Origin: Dicyema japonicum
Taxonomy: Eukaryota > Dicyemida > Rhombozoa > Dicyemidae
Direction: 5' to 3'
DNA length: 64,000 nucleotides
Assembly: GCA_011109175.1 (NCBI GenBank)
Contig: RDEW01000039.1
Span: 217,681 to 281,680 of the forward strand
Numbering within the stretch: the stretch's first letter is position 1; every line of letters starts with the position of its first letter. The position numbers and the translations under genes were made by a program. Below are positions 35,930-48,240 of the stretch, piece by piece. The notes beneath the pieces were generated by a model. That model was given only the letters and a program-made list of their open reading frames with translations, was not told the DNA's origin and did no database searches.

Positions 35930-36160
35930 CAAAAATCTACTTCTGTCACACAGAGCGATAAGCACAGCGATTCCGTGAAAGATTTTGAAGGCAGGATGGA
36001 AGCTGTTCGGACACATACATCATCTGGACCTGAAGACCCCTGCTAACGTGCAACGGAGTTTAACTTTCTCTGGAAGTTCTGTGTTTCCGTGGTTGACAAA
36101 AGGCGACTTTACTGACCGTCTTTGACCAATATCTTGAAGGATTCATGAGATGTTTGTCAC
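35930..36160 (+). pseudogene. GDDL-type LINE, C-terminal fragment
   Basis: The + strand frame reads KILKAGWKLFGHIHHLDL followed by KTPANVQRSL, aligning to ARWKLFGHVLRMNPDAPANKAM at 42.3 kb. The segment from 35820 is also similar to 40970-41200 at DNA level. Decayed. Confidence 0.5.
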
Positions 36161-36506
36161 GTATTTCTAAGTCTTCTCTGACTGAAGCAACATTATTGTT
36201 AACGAATTTACAAAAAAATTTCAGAAACTTTTGTACACGAAATTTAAAAAATTATATAATGAACATAAGCTAATCTTTTAAGGTTAATTTTATTTCAAAT
36301 TTTAAAGTAAAAATGTTTGCCTTTGTTATAAAGGTTGCTATTATCCAAAAATCAAATAATTGAATGAATATCAAAAAATTAATATTTTATTATAATTACA
36401 AATTAAAACATTAGTGAATCTAAATGAAAACTTATTATAATAAATAGGAAATGAGTGACTACGAAAATTCAGAAACATAATTTTAATTTCATGTGGTAAC
36501 TATATA

Positions 36507-37530
36507 CAGTGCAACCTCCATTTGGGGCACAGTTATTTTTGGGGCAGTTTGAAAATTAGATCATTTTTATACAGTAATTTCCAAATTTGTAAATTACCTG
36601 AACCTCTTAGTGGGGCACTTAATTTTTTTAATTTATATAGTCTTGCAATTAATATTAAATTTAATTATATAAAATTTTCTTAAACTTCTCGTGCTAGATT
36701 TGCGTTTTTGTTGTCATGGGAGAAAGCTTACTCTGGAGGTAAAGCTTAAAATTGCCCAAGAAATCAACGAAAATTGTTTCATGAGCAAGATATTGTCAAA
36801 AAGTATAAAATTAGTAAAGGTTATCTGATAATTCTATTGGTTAGGAGCAGTATCTAGAATTAAACAAAATTATATGAAACTTTATAAATAATGGGTCCGT
36901 ACAATCAAATTGTCTTAGTCAAATTTCACAGAGAAGAGACAGTCTCTCAGAAATTCGATAAAATTGTTTATGAATGCTTTTTTAAAGCAAGGGAAGAATT
37001 TATTCCCGTTTCAGGACTATTCTTAAAAAACATTGCTATAAAAGTAGCTAGGAAATTGAACTATACCTCATTCAGAGATTCGAATGGTTGGCTTGAAAAA
37101 TTTACACAATTTGTCATTTAAGACAATAAGTGGTGAAAAAAATTCGTGTGATATTTCTTTTGCCTTGGAAATTGAAAATATTTTCAACTGCGATGAAACA
37201 GGATTGTACATTAAAGAATAACATCAAAATCATTTGTACTTAAGATGAAGATTGTTTTGGAATTAAAAGGAGTAAAAAAAATTCACTATTCTTTTGGTCG
37301 GTCAGTGCTTGAGGCTAAAAATTGAAGCCATAATTAATAGGAAAATATAAATCATCACGTTGTATGAATAATTTTAACCCTGAAGAGCACGGAGTTTTAT
37401 ATTCGTTTTCTAAAAATTGTTGGATGACATCTGATATATTTATTACTTGGTTGAACATTATCAACGAAGAAATGATTCAACACAACCGAAAAATTGTCCT
37501 TTTGCTTGACAATGCAAGTTGTCACAAGAA
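36507..37530 (+). mobile_element. pogo/Tigger DNA transposon, 5' part only
   Basis: It starts with CAGTGCAACCTCCATTTG directly after TA, matching the terminal repeat style of Tigger elements (CAGT then ACCTC). A second, similar box (gaacctcttagtggggcac) lies at about 36600 as a subterminal repeat. The coding part is a decayed CENP-B-like transposase. The 3' part, including the third catalytic residue and the right terminal repeat, is replaced by LINE-like sequence at about 37530. Confidence 0.75.
36735..37525 (+). pseudogene. Tigger/CENP-B-like transposase, truncated and frameshifted
   Basis: Pieces in order on the + strand: the first helix-turn-helix (TLEVKLKIAQEINEN, then KKYKISKGYL; about 36735-36830); the CENP-B DNA-binding second half (36891-37121, VSGLFLKNIAIKVARKLNYT and SNGWLEKF); the first catalytic Asp in NIFNCDETGLYIK (about 37170-37220); the second catalytic Asp in NCWMTSDIFITWLNIINEEM and IVLLLDNASCHKNN (about 37400-37535). 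Stops and shifts separate the pieces. The frame that starts at 37364 runs past the transposase end into an unrelated LINE-like sequence, forming a chimeric ORF to 37864. Confidence 0.75.
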
Positions 37531-37535
37531 TAATC

Positions 37536-37816
37536 TAAAAAACGAGTCTAAAAAAGAGCTAAGGATAGTTCGTAACTCAATTTTAACAAAAATCAAAAAA
37601 CTTCAAAAATATCAAGTAAAAAAAGAAGTGGAGAAACAGGTCGATGAAATCAAGAAATATAAGAACGGATCCAAAATGTTCAAAGCCATTCGGATTATTA
37701 GCAAAAAGAAACGACCAGGGAATATTGTTATTCACGACCAACATGGACGATCAGTATTGAATGTTATTGAAAAGGCGAACATAGTGTCTTCACACTACTG
37801 TGATATATATTTTTCA
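37536..37816 (+). pseudogene. LINE-like linker fragment fused to the Tigger remnant
   Basis: In the same frame as the truncated transposase, a lysine-rich stretch leads to KMFKAIRIISKKKRPGN, IVIHDQHGRSVLNVIEKANI and VSSHY. The pattern of mFkAvR, then VhDxxGxxvxn, then HY/HF resembles the region between endonuclease and reverse transcriptase in several non-LTR elements. The assignment is by pattern only. The open frame across the junction is probably accidental. Confidence 0.35.
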
Positions 37817-38105
37817 GTCTGTATTGGAATTGTATTAAATATTATTGTTCAAAGTCGTTGTTAGAATGATGATAGTATAAACAACCAAACTTTCCCACCA
37901 ACCAGTTAACAAATTTTTAAATTAAGAGATTTTGTACAATGTAGTTCCATCAAATACATCGCAATTGATTTTGCTGAACATTTCTTACGCTCATTTTTGA
38001 TGTTAACCTCCACTGGATTAGCCAAATAATGAAATTGAAGATAACGCGAGTTGGAGAATGAAGCTAACAATATCACAGAAATGTACTTTCGTTATAAAAT
38101 TATAA
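37817..38105. repeat. Direct repeat D, copy 2
   Basis: Homologous to 30548-30845. Here it follows the Tigger/LINE chimera and precedes MITE C copy 4. Confidence 0.8.
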
Positions 38106-38591
38106 TCAGATTTATATTATGTCTTTTAACATCAAATATTGAGAATGAATTAATAATAATCAAGCGTCTCATTCTTGACACAATGCTTTTAATAATAAAA
38201 GTAAATACTCAGATATTCCTCTCGAATGATACAATTTCTCAAAAAATTAACGATATTTTGTCCAAAAAGTGAATCGATTAAAAGAGTCAATGCAGTATAA
38301 ATCTCCAAATTGGTGAATATATTAAATTACCAACTCGTTTATATGAGAATATAATTAAGGAAATTCACAAACCGTTCGTAATCGTTCAAAGATGGACGAC
38401 GTAGGTAAAGTGTATATAAATATACGTTTATCATAATAATATACTCAATAATAATACCAAAATCCAAAACGAATAAAATTTACGTTATCATAATTTCTTC
38501 AATGAGTCTCGCTAACCATCCTAAAAGGAATAGCATGGCGGATACAGTATGACCTTGTGACTCTGTGTTTCTTCAATCAAATAAAAAAACA

Positions 38592-38684
38592 ATTTCTTCA
38601 TAGTTATAAGTAGCAGGATGAAATGATAAATCAAAGATTTATTTGATAAAAGTTTGATAAATCTTCCACTTACAATGAAGAAAT
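38592..38684. repeat. Palindromic MITE family C, copy 4
   Basis: Same layout as copy 3, with the same flanks. A few bases are lost at the right end. Confidence 0.75.
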
Positions 38685-38849
38685 ATTAATATATACTAGA
38701 GAAATTCAATAAACAAAACACAGCACCACAAGAAAGGTAATAAGAACGTGTATCATAAACTTATTTAGTTTTGGTTAACCATATTAAAATATAAATTTAA
38801 AATATATAATTAAAAATATATATAATTAACTATACTGAGGTTTCTGTAC

Positions 38850-39735
38850 TCGATACGGTATGACAATGAATACATCATTATAAGTGGACTTAAGATATTC
38901 CTCGGAAAAATCCCATTCATTATACGCAATTACTTGATTGACATTCTAATAAAAATTTTTTTTCTGTGGCTAGATTGATGTTAAAAAATTAAGGGATGAC
39001 AGGATAGCCACTAATTAAGAAGGATCCTTATTATGTCGCGTTCCGCACGGGTCATTCATCCCGTGCTAGTTACATTTCACCTGTCAATCGACCTATCACC
39101 TGTCATTCAATCAATATTAATTAGTTCTCAATTAAAAATCAAGGAATTATTTTTTTTTTAAAGTCTATATTTTGTTGACTCATGTTGAATAATTTTAATT
39201 CTTTTAAAAGTGGCTTAATATGTGATAACTAGGAAGATTTTTGTCAATAAAGTTAAAAATTCATATGATCTTAAAAAATTTTTTAAACTTATAAAAATGT
39301 GATTTTTAATCTAAAATAATTATATAAATCAAAAGTTATGAAGTCAAAATTTTGAGTAATGTAAAAAGTTATAAGTAAAAAAGTCAAAATTCGTTGACGT
39401 CAAAGAACAAATTCACGGAAGACCAAATAATTATCGTATTTGTTATCGCAATCTTGATAATTTTCCTAAAAAATTACAATAAAATTTCAAAATAGTGATA
39501 TTAAAAATTTCGCAATAAGTAAAGAAAATCAACTAGTGGAGAATAATCCATAGTTATTGGTTACCAAAATATATATATCAGACATTTTGATAAAACCCTT
39601 TAGCACACTTGATCATCCATTAATATAAAAGAAAATATATTACAATAAATCAGTAAAAAGACGATAAAATGTAGAACAAACAAAGCGACAACAAAGTGTC
39701 TACCTACACGTTAAAAGTGTGACAATTTATCAATA
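38850..39735. other. No recognised gene
   Basis: AT-rich spacer after MITE C copy 4, with no motif on either strand. Confidence 0.45.
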
Positions 39736-39739
39736 GGTT

Positions 39740-40140
39740 CCGCATATTTTAACACTGGAATTTATGGAGAGTTCCAGCCACCAATGCTTCTTGAAGCCTC
39801 GATGCAAATGAACTATGAAACGCTCCATCGTGACTGCGAAGGTCCAGTCACTCGACGATACGTATTTGTGTGGGATCGAGGGAGAAGCATCGGGCCAAGA
39901 TGAGGTCCCTGCTAGAGCGTGCTGGGATCACGCGATTAGTTTGTTGTGTAACCGTGGTCTCTGGTGTTATTATTATCAAGATACATCGTGAAAAGCTGAG
40001 GTGCAGTTTCACAGAGCCAAAGTAGAGGAAGCGGAGACAAGTCAGGTACATAAGAAAAACTTCATCACTTATCCCTTTAGGTGCCAAGTATGATCTGCGA
40101 ATAAAGAGAGGCTCAAATAAGATAGGAATTCGGTCGGGAG
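39740..40140 (+). pseudogene. Jockey-like LINE C-terminal fragment
   Basis: The + strand frames include LERAGITRLVCCVTVVSGV and RQVRYIRKTSSLIPLGAKYD. 39770-39965 is an inverted copy of 56640-56850 (ctagcagggacctcatctt, gagtgactggaccttc, ggctggaactctcca as seen on the 56-kb strand). The tail of a non-LTR element, without catalytic parts. Confidence 0.5.
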
Positions 40141-40279
40141 TTGTCTGCAGTAACTCACCTGAGCGAGCGTATCTTCCTTAAGATCCTGTTGGTTGGTGGG
40201 TGTTGACATGAAATCTGCAACAATAAACATTAAACCTAGATATGAAGCATATTTGTCTGCGAATATGGTGTGAAAAAGA

Positions 40280-40969
40280 TGATCAAAAAATCAAAAAAAC
40301 CTTAATTAAAAAGATAAACTTTAAAGTAAAATAAAAACAATGGAAATCGTATTTATTTATTTAAAAGCTGTAAACATAGACAAGTTTGGCAGCTTTTTCA
40401 ATTCCCAGCCTATTTTGTACATTTGAATGTAAGAATCCAAAAGTCGAAAAAATTCGTTGAAAGAGATCGCCCATAACGTGTTGGGTCCATTAGATTATCA
40501 AGTAAGTGGAAAGGTGTTAATGCATTTTTACAGCATGACTAATAGCTGTATAATCATTTTGAAACGATACCCAGGAATGAACATTTGGACGAATTTGACA
40601 AATTCCGGATGTTCTACAGCAGCAAAAGGAGTGTTACTGGAATATATGTATCTAGCGAGTTGCATTTCGATCAAATTTTTTTTAGATGACGTCGTCGTAG
40701 TAACGAAATTGATTAAAGACTGGTCCCAAATCACTTTCAGGTTTCATCATTGGGAGGAATTCGTTGACCAAATCACTTTTAGGTTTCGACGGATTTTCAG
40801 GGATATCATATTAGTTCGACATAACAAATGATACTGCCTCATCCGTGACATCACGTTTTCTTCCAGACATTAAAAAAATTAAAATGATTTTTTTGATTTT
40901 TTTAATGATTTAAATCATTTATTTTTTGTTGATTAAAATCAAATGATTTAAATCTTACAACCCTCTCTG
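40280..40969 (-). pseudogene. Second hAT transposase remnant
   Basis: On the minus strand, 40734-40528 reads LIEMQLARYIYSSNTPFAAV and EHPEFVKFVQMFIPGY, the conserved hAT segment (lARfIyssnxPFxaVExpeF, then LrPGY). Upstream, RKRDVTDEAVSFVMSN suggests the N-terminal side. The 5' end of the element is probably at 40969, where cagagagggttgtaagattt begins on the minus strand, the usual start of a different hAT subfamily. The left terminal repeat was not found. A small related non-autonomous piece lies at about 35650-35740 (shared atcaaaaa and aaaccttrattaaaa). Confidence 0.65.
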
Positions 40970-41230
40970 TCATCATTGAAAGTCAAGATTCATATCTGTT
41001 GATATTTTGCCAATAAATACGGGAACACGTTGTGTTATGATTACACGTGGTGACATGATAGGGTAGCCCAGAGCAAACATCTACTTCCGTCAGACAGACG
41101 AAAAGCACAGCGATTCTACTTCCGTCAGACAGACAGACGAAGCTTGGTTGACAAAAGGCGACTTTACTGATCTTCTTTGACAAAGATCTGGAGGAAATCG
41201 TAAGATGCCAAATGACGATGACGACGTTGA
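40970..41230 (+). pseudogene. GDDL-type LINE fragment, DNA-level match to 35820-36160
   Basis: Shared blocks include tcattgaaa-tca-gattcat, agagcaaa-atctactt, agcacagcgatt and tggttgacaaaaggcgactttactga. It carries two short direct copies of acttccgtcagacagacgaa. It abuts the end of the hAT remnant at 40969. No intact frame. Confidence 0.45.
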
Positions 41231-42062
41231 TAGGCTGCGGAATGAGTAAAAGAATCGCAAGAGTTGAAAGAAGTTAAAGGTCATTTGATTTCTTATGTAA
41301 TAATAATTATAGAACTTGGTTGATACAGTTATACGCTGCAGTGATAACAGAGGTTTCAGGCTCAGGCCTGAAAAATGCAAGATCATCAAAAACTGTTTCA
41401 CCTATTTTGATGTGAGCACACAAGTGGACAATATAATTTTACATAACATGACTGCTTAACAAATCTCGATTGATATCTTTAATGGTTCAGGTCACTTCAT
41501 TTTGATTAACTTATCCTTGACTCCTATAATTCTAAACTACCGGAAAGGACATCTCAGAAGAAATGATCCCAATTTCACACAACCTGTACATTTCTCCATC
41601 AAGGATTGCCTCGATAATTTCATGAAACGCCTCCTACAACTTCCATAGTGATCATAATCTAATCATTTTAAACTTGAGCCGATTCACAAACCCATATAGG
41701 AACAAAGAAACCTTCAAAAACAGACTGACCAAATTTCAAGCTATTCGTCGACATAATTGAATTTGATCCTTGAACTTTTAATTTAATCGACACGGTAGTG
41801 GATTATCTAAACCGTGTAATCCTCCTAGCAGAAAAGCTATTTCTCCTCCGACAGTATATATATATTATTACACTGTGTTCGACTCTGAAACTAGTTTCCT
41901 TATAAAGAAGAGGAACGCTCTGAAAATAAACTAACCTCATACCTTTTCTGACTTAGAAAATATAAATGTTGAATCAGACAACCCTCATCAAAAAAAGTAA
42001 GAAAAATTTTGAAACCTCTATTATCATCAATTATTAAGTCACTTTCACGAAAGCCATAATGT

Positions 42063-42540
42063 TTATAGCCCCGTATGTGCAACACTCATAGAAACAATAT
42101 TAATAGTTAATCTTTTCCATCTTCCTCTGTCGAAAGCTAGTGATCTCAATTCGTCCAGGTCGTCCCCCGTCTTTAGATTTTTACTCATACGAATTAGGTC
42201 TTTGTTTAAGGCAGTCGGAAGTGTCGATCTAGGTCGTCCGCGGAAGGTTTGTCGCAACTGTCAAAGTAATCTTCCATCGCTTTGTTAGCGGGTGCGTCCG
42301 GGTTCATTCTTAATACATGCCCAAATAGCTTCCACCGGGCATCTATCACATCCTTGCTGATGTACGAACACATACACTTGTTGTAGATACCAGTGGTTGA
42401 TATTCTATCTGGCCACTCCATTTTGAGTAAGCTTCTTTGTTGCCTTCAATGGAACGAATCCTGTTTCGATAGTTCGTTGAAGGAACTTCCTCAAGTCCCA
42501 GCGTTTTATGGGACGAATCCAGTTCCGATAGTATCATCTA
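42063..42540 (-). pseudogene. GDDL-type LINE, C-terminal fragment
   Basis: Minus-strand pieces read ISTTGIYNKCMCSYISKDVI, DARWKLFGHVLRMNPDAPAN, then with a shift RGRPRSTLPTALNKDLIR and GDDLDELRSLAFDRGRWKRL. This is the conserved end of the LINE family also seen at 27485-27978. Several stops and shifts. Confidence 0.7.
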
Positions 42541-42739
42541 TTGAACGAATAAAATCTACGAAACTCTTTGGAATACTATCCGTTGAATCAAACTAAACAT
42601 ATCAAATGAATCAGAATCTCGCCCTGTTCCAAATATTAAGGAAGGTAATAACCCGATAAAGTACTACGCTCTATAAGTACAATGACTTTTCGAAGACTCA
42701 CTTTTGTCGCCTATGGAATTTGGTACCTAAACCATGTCC

Positions 42740-43110
42740 ATGGATCAAACTTTTTACGCCGAGGCTGTAAGATCCATGAAGAAGTCATATACGTCTAATC
42801 TAGATGGTATCTCTGGAATTTTGCTAAAGCATCTAGGAGAGATTATAATTAGATCGATTACTTCAATTTTTAATTTGTACTCACACAACGCTATCCCTAG
42901 TAAATAGAACTCACATATCATACCCGTCTTAAAACAAGGAAACTGAAGTCCTCACCTTCATCCGTTATCTGTGCGCTATTGCGCGTCATGGAAAAATAAG
43001 TGTTTAGAATATTAAACCTCATTTACCCTTTCGTCACTATCAACACGGATTCAGATCGGAATGTTCTAAACAACACACTTCTCTAAATTCTCATGAAAGA
43101 GGAACGCTGT
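42740..43110 (+). pseudogene. Reverse-transcriptase fragment (fingers region)
   Basis: The + strand frame reads SNLDGISGILLKHLGEII, then TSIFNLYSHNAIPSK and IIPVLKQGN, the usual run-in of non-LTR reverse transcriptases (lDGIsxxlLKxl, iFN, iPxxw, iiPvxKxGn). Later stop codons break it. The palm motifs are not found. Confidence 0.6.
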
Positions 43111-43114
43111 GGAT

Positions 43115-45095
43115 TCAAAAAAGCATGAGTATTTCATCAAGCTATACCATGTCAAAACAGCAAAAATTATTTTTTTCTATACAACGCCCACTTGTTTAAA
43201 GATATTCTATTAACTTGAAATACTGTTGTCGATCACATTAATGAAATGCCTTTGACTTTAAAAAAATTATAGGCAGAAGTGTTAATACAAGTAAAGATAT
43301 TTTTACGAGAACCCCTAAATGGTGGGGAAAAATTGATGGCTCTTTTCGTTCTTTTCGGATTGGGTGACACCTTTTCGGGTGAGCCGCCACGTTTAAACAT
43401 GTCCAGAGACTACGCTCCATAGACTACGCTCCACGCAGGAACACAGCCACCAGTAAATATATCACTGCAGAACAGGTTCGTCTACATGAGCCGAAGCACT
43501 AAAGAAAAATTAGTTGAGGACTCTTTTTCATCGATTAGTTAGCATTACTTCTATAAATTTTTGATATGGTTCACCTTTACGCGGAGAACATTGAATAACA
43601 GTTTCAATCTGGCAACTAAAAGAATCACAATTATTTCCCCTTAAACCTGTTCAACGACCAGTGGGAATTTAAACTGGATGATGGCGGCTATTGAGCGGGC
43701 GCATAGCATTCGCTCCCAAAAATCAGATTGGCTTCTCAAAATCCTTGCTGGGAACATCGAACAGAACCCAAAATCGTGAATTTCCTCAATGTCATGCAAT
43801 CGACATAATGTCAATGTGATGCATAACAAAAACGTGAATTTCATCAATGTCATGCAATTCAACATAAACGGCCTCGTCTGGGTAAACCTTACTTATCTTT
43901 GATGTGGGAAACACCTCTCTACCTACGTACGATATTCTCTGTCCCATTTGCAACCTCTACGTTTTGAATGTCATGAATTAGAACAACGTTCGTTTACAAT
44001 GCTAGGATTTACTGATCTATGGGAACGACAGGCATTTTCTGTGTCCTATTTAATATATTCAATCCACTTTAAATTCAATTGACTTGGCCATTTTCTTGTC
44101 CTGAGTGAAGAGGGATGTAACAGCTTTCTCATGGCTATTTGTTAGTCGGTTCTCGTCTAACCACAGGAGTAAACTGTACAGGTGATGTTGTATTCTCTCT
44201 GTACATCTTTATCCCGTGATGTTAAAATGATGTCTTTTCCATTTGCTAGAGAAGATTTTTTTTCGGTATAGGAATGTGAAAAGTAGCGGGAGTATAGTTG
44301 TAAACTCTAGGGTGCTCAATCTAGAAATAGGGAAAAACTGATCGAATGTTCCCAAGGTAGACCCTATAACCTTAGGCTGCTAAGAAAGTTAGCTAACTAG
44401 AGTTTAAAATTCCCAGCAATGTCAGTCGAAATATTTTCCAAGAAAGATTCTTAAGAAAACAAGTATTTCCTTCAATAACAAAAAATTATTAACTATGTAG
44501 TTAAAGGGGGTTTCTGAGGTTGTTATATCTGAGTCCTGTCCAAAGCCAGTCCACAATTACAGATCGAAATGGCCATCGAAATAAGAAGATTGACTATCCA
44601 GTCAAAAATCAGTCGTCTTGAAAGGGGTAAACTTCTAGCTGCAAAGACAACACAGCTTAAAAAATTCTATGAAAAACTATAATTTTTTGTTCAATTATTG
44701 GCTTGGTTTTTTAGTTTGACGTCCATTAGATTATTTGTCATATTTTGTAGTGGTATGAACCATTACTCGGGAACTTTCCATTTATTAGAAAATTTGTAGT
44801 ATTGGTATGAAGCATTATTACATATTTTTGGTTGTTCCTCTAATATAGAAAAACATTAATCAAATTTATCGGGATTTCTCCAATATGGATAGTGTTGTCA
44901 AATCTGATATTGAAAATTCCTTCAGTCGTCTTTCTGATAAGATCTTCCAGAGATTTGAGAGAATCAGAGGCCAGAAAGATATAAAATTAATCACAAAATA
45001 AATTATAATTTCATAAAAAAAAAGTCAATAATTAACATAAAGAAATAGTAATGATTGAATTTCTTTTTTTTGTGGACAAGGCGGTTTCCTAAAAA
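43115..45095. other. No recognised gene
   Basis: Only small local repeats: tagactacgctcca twice at 43407-43432, and a roughly 65-base imperfect duplication at 43775-43870 (gtgaattt, atcaatgtcatgcaat). No coding evidence. Confidence 0.45.
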
Positions 45096-45099
45096 CTAT

Positions 45100-45690
45100 T
45101 AAAGGAGGCTATTCTACAATCGGCACTCCTCAGGGAGACTCCCTCTCCCCCTTACTATTTGTGATATATCTCGAAGCTGCACTAAAGGATCTAAGAACTT
45201 GCTATGAAGGAAAAATAAACTAAGTCGTATACGCGGATGATGTGGATTTTATATCCGAGGATACAGTAGCTCTCACACATCTGCTGGAAAATGCACCGGA
45301 CAAACTGGGGAATGGTTCCTCATCGTTAACCGGGCCAAAACGGAAATCACGGAAATCAAAAGAATGGAAAACATCCTTAATGAACGTTGGCGACATGTTA
45401 ATAAGCTTGGATCCCTACTGGGGGACACAGAAGACATCATCAAAAGGAAAACACTTGCAGGAGTAGCAATGCGAAAACTCAAAAAGGGATGGCTGAAAGG
45501 ACTAGATGTCAATCTGCGGACACGCATGTACAATGCATTTGTGAAACCGATACTGACATATTCCAAATACTATCGAATTATCTACAATCATACAAAAATT
45601 TTGAGCCGATTCCATGTCTAATGAGAAGAGCTGTTCAGGATTCTCGACCCCGCCGGACATGTCCTCACCTTTGTCGTCTGGGATCACTTA
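45100..45690 (+). pseudogene. Reverse-transcriptase fragment with YADD motif
   Basis: The frame from 45100 reads GGYSTIGTPQGDSLSPLLFV and, after one stop, VVYADDVDFISED, the RT palm motifs B and C. The post-RT region (45364-45621) reads DVNLRTRMYNAFVKPILTY, as in RTE/CR1-like LINEs and similar to the 27.9-kb relic (LDSKTRMRLYNALVRPILLY). Upstream domains are missing. Confidence 0.65.
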
Positions 45691-45832
45691 GTTAGATGAG
45701 AACTTTTATTTCTTTCTCTTTGAGCCATTGATCCTGGGGATAATAATAATAAGGCGGTTTCTAGTAATTATTATTGGTATTAAAAAGCACTCCCGAGAAA
45801 ACATAAAGTTTCTTCAATCAAATATAAATACA

Positions 45833-45928
45833 ATTTCTTCATAGTTATAAGTAGCATGATGAGATGATAAATCAAAGATTTATGTGATAAAAGTTTGATA
45901 AACCTTGCACTTTCAATTATGAAGAAAT
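45833..45928. repeat. Palindromic MITE family C, copy 5
   Basis: Left end atttcttcatagttataag and right end ctttcaattatgaagaaat are present. The downstream acagcaccacaaaaggtaat and ggttaaccatattaaaatat blocks are shared. Confidence 0.75.
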
Positions 45929-46079
45929 ATTAATATAAGCAAATATAGAAATTATAGACACAACACAGCACCACAAAAGGTAATTCCCCGTGTATCATAA
46001 ACTTAATTAATAATGGTTAACCATATTAAAATATAAATTTAAACTAATATAATTAAAAAATATATAATTAAATATATTC

Positions 46080-46730
46080 AGGATTCTGTTCTCGATACGG
46101 GATGACATTGAATTCAATTATCTGTCCAGTTAATGGTAGGTTTTAATTAATAACAGATCCTTTACTGCATGAACATTAGGGATGCTGATGAATGTGAGAT
46201 AATCTGCATATAAGCTAATTAGATCGGTAATCAACTCTAGGAGGATAAATTGTTGTCGTGTAGTCAAATGAAAGTGAAATGAGGACGAATGTGAAGGCAC
46301 TTCATGAATAAATCCATAGAGGAAAGAATAAAATCCAGAACTTATTCTGTCAGGTCTATTTCCTTATCAAGGGCTCTATTCTTGAGGAAGTGACTACCAA
46401 TTGTTCGACAATGCCAAAGCCACTTAAAGTATGTGACTGGTCATCTAGAACAACGAATTTTGCAGGAATAGCAAATGAAAGATTTCAATTGGATTTGATC
46501 GATTGTTAGAATATTCAATTTTCATTATGTTAATAATCGTGCCCAGGTAGTAATGTTTGTATAATTTAGATTTGCTGTGAAATTGGAGAAAAAGATAATT
46601 TCTAATATATCGGACCAAAAAATTAAGGAATATTAACATTACATTAAAAATTATGATAACGAATGGGAACGATTCCATGATGAGTATCTTGCTCGTAGTC
46701 AATTGGATAACTTCATAAGTTCACTTCAAT
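46080..46730. other. No recognised gene
   Basis: Between MITE C copy 5 and an RT fragment. A hydrophobic minus-strand frame (46702-46445) matches nothing known to me. Confidence 0.4.
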
Positions 46731-46734
46731 CTAT

Positions 46735-47165
46735 GTCACATACAAGCTTTGAGGGCAACCGACGAAAAGCCAAGCTAACAGCAATAGGGCGTATTCTTCC
46801 TATCTTCATGTGGAATGCGATTAACTTGCTCAGAACATAACGTGTCGAATTGTATCTGGTAGTGTCCCTGATAGCATCCTGTTCATTAGTTTGGTGATAG
46901 TCAACACGAGCCGGACCACAGAGTTGCCCGTGTGAGGTCTTTTAGGTGCCCCGGCGAGCCCATCTAGTCCTTCACTGCTGCTTGGGACGAAAGAGAGAAT
47001 CCCATCTTTTACGTCCTTTCAGAAACAAGTAGATTGGGTAATTGTCCTGGGCTAAGCGGAATCCGTTGGTCGTTGAAGGACTTGAGTGTCGCGCAACAAA
47101 TGCTGCGTAGGACTGTTCAGAGGGCTCAATTATATGGTGTTGATCTGCAAGGATCCTCACGGCAG
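46735..47165 (-). pseudogene. Reverse-transcriptase fragment, N-terminal side
   Basis: The minus strand, read downwards, gives ALVARHS-like spacing near 47100, then YVLSKLIAFHMKIGRIRP and IAVSLAFRRLPSKLVC (about 46840-46750). The pattern alxK, then GxRPIAVgexxRRLxsKl, marks the RT family whose tail is at 33825-34475. Stops interrupt it. Confidence 0.55.
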
Positions 47166-47169
47166 CACG

Positions 47170-48235
47170 GATTCCACCATTCGGAAGTTTTCGACGGATC
47201 TATGAGTGTCCGAAATAGTCGGTGTTGGCTTCTCGTGTTTTTGGGATTTATAGTTGAGCTTTTCGGAGTCTGCCAGGAAGTTCCTTGAGGAGAATGATTG
47301 GAGATTCTCCTTTACTATTGACGTAAGTAATTTCTCTTCTTTCCCCCTCTTATGGGGAATCATAGAGTGAATGAGGCGAAGAAAAATAATCGTACCCAAT
47401 CCTCAGAGTCGTCCGGAGAGATTGCCCTTTCAATTCACTCACATAGATAGTACGCGACGAATATATGAGGAGCTTTGAGGATCCTAATCAGGAGTCTTCG
47501 TTTGTGTCAGGTTTGAGACCAATTCAAGCATTTCATGATGATCCAGTGGAACATGTTCATAAGGGCAGCGTAGGCCGAGTATGTCATTTTATCTGGTAGG
47601 AGACATGACTGACAGTGCCAATCGGAAATGACACCCAGAGCTATTTTAATCATTCCGGCACAATACATGTGGAAGCCACACGAACAGGCCTGTACAATGG
47701 ATCATTTACTTTCTTTTGTTCATTGTGTTGTATTTTTTGCAGATCTCATCTTATTTGCACTTTGCTGCATCTTCTTTAATGATTTTTCTTTCTATTCTCT
47801 TTTTTAAATTTTAAAGTCATAATCAATAATTAACATGATTCAGTCATATCAAAGAACAACAAATCAATATATAATAAATCGATAATGCATGCTCTGCAAT
47901 TCAAAGGCGAATTCATAATTTAGATTAATTGACTGTTTTGTTCCCTATGCAATATAATAGTCGATTTATCAAAGAAATTTTAAAGTGTTTCAACAAAGGA
48001 TAGACCTAGAACAGCGCTTCCAACGGACTACCCAGGGATTTTTAATTAAAATCAATAAATTTATATTTATAAAAAATTATTGGGTATCTTGCTCGATCGA
48101 GGAGATGGAGAGAGACCTGACGGATGACCCTTTTCCCTTTACGTCTGGAAGATCTTTGGTCTGGGACGCAACTTGAGACGTTTTCAAGCACGAATATTTT
48201 CAAATCGGTTCAGACACCTGGAGAAGCTGCTTCGA
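47170..48235. other. No recognised gene
   Basis: No motif found on either strand. Probably decayed transposon sequence, judging from the neighbours. Confidence 0.4.
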
Positions 48236-48240
48236 CCATG

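Noticed and set aside
40457-40831. 124-codon plus-strand frame
   Set aside because: The opposite strand encodes a recognisable hAT transposase segment, so this frame is its shadow.
47034-47288. 84-codon plus-strand frame
   Set aside because: It overlaps a minus-strand RT relic whose motifs are recognisable; the plus frame has none.
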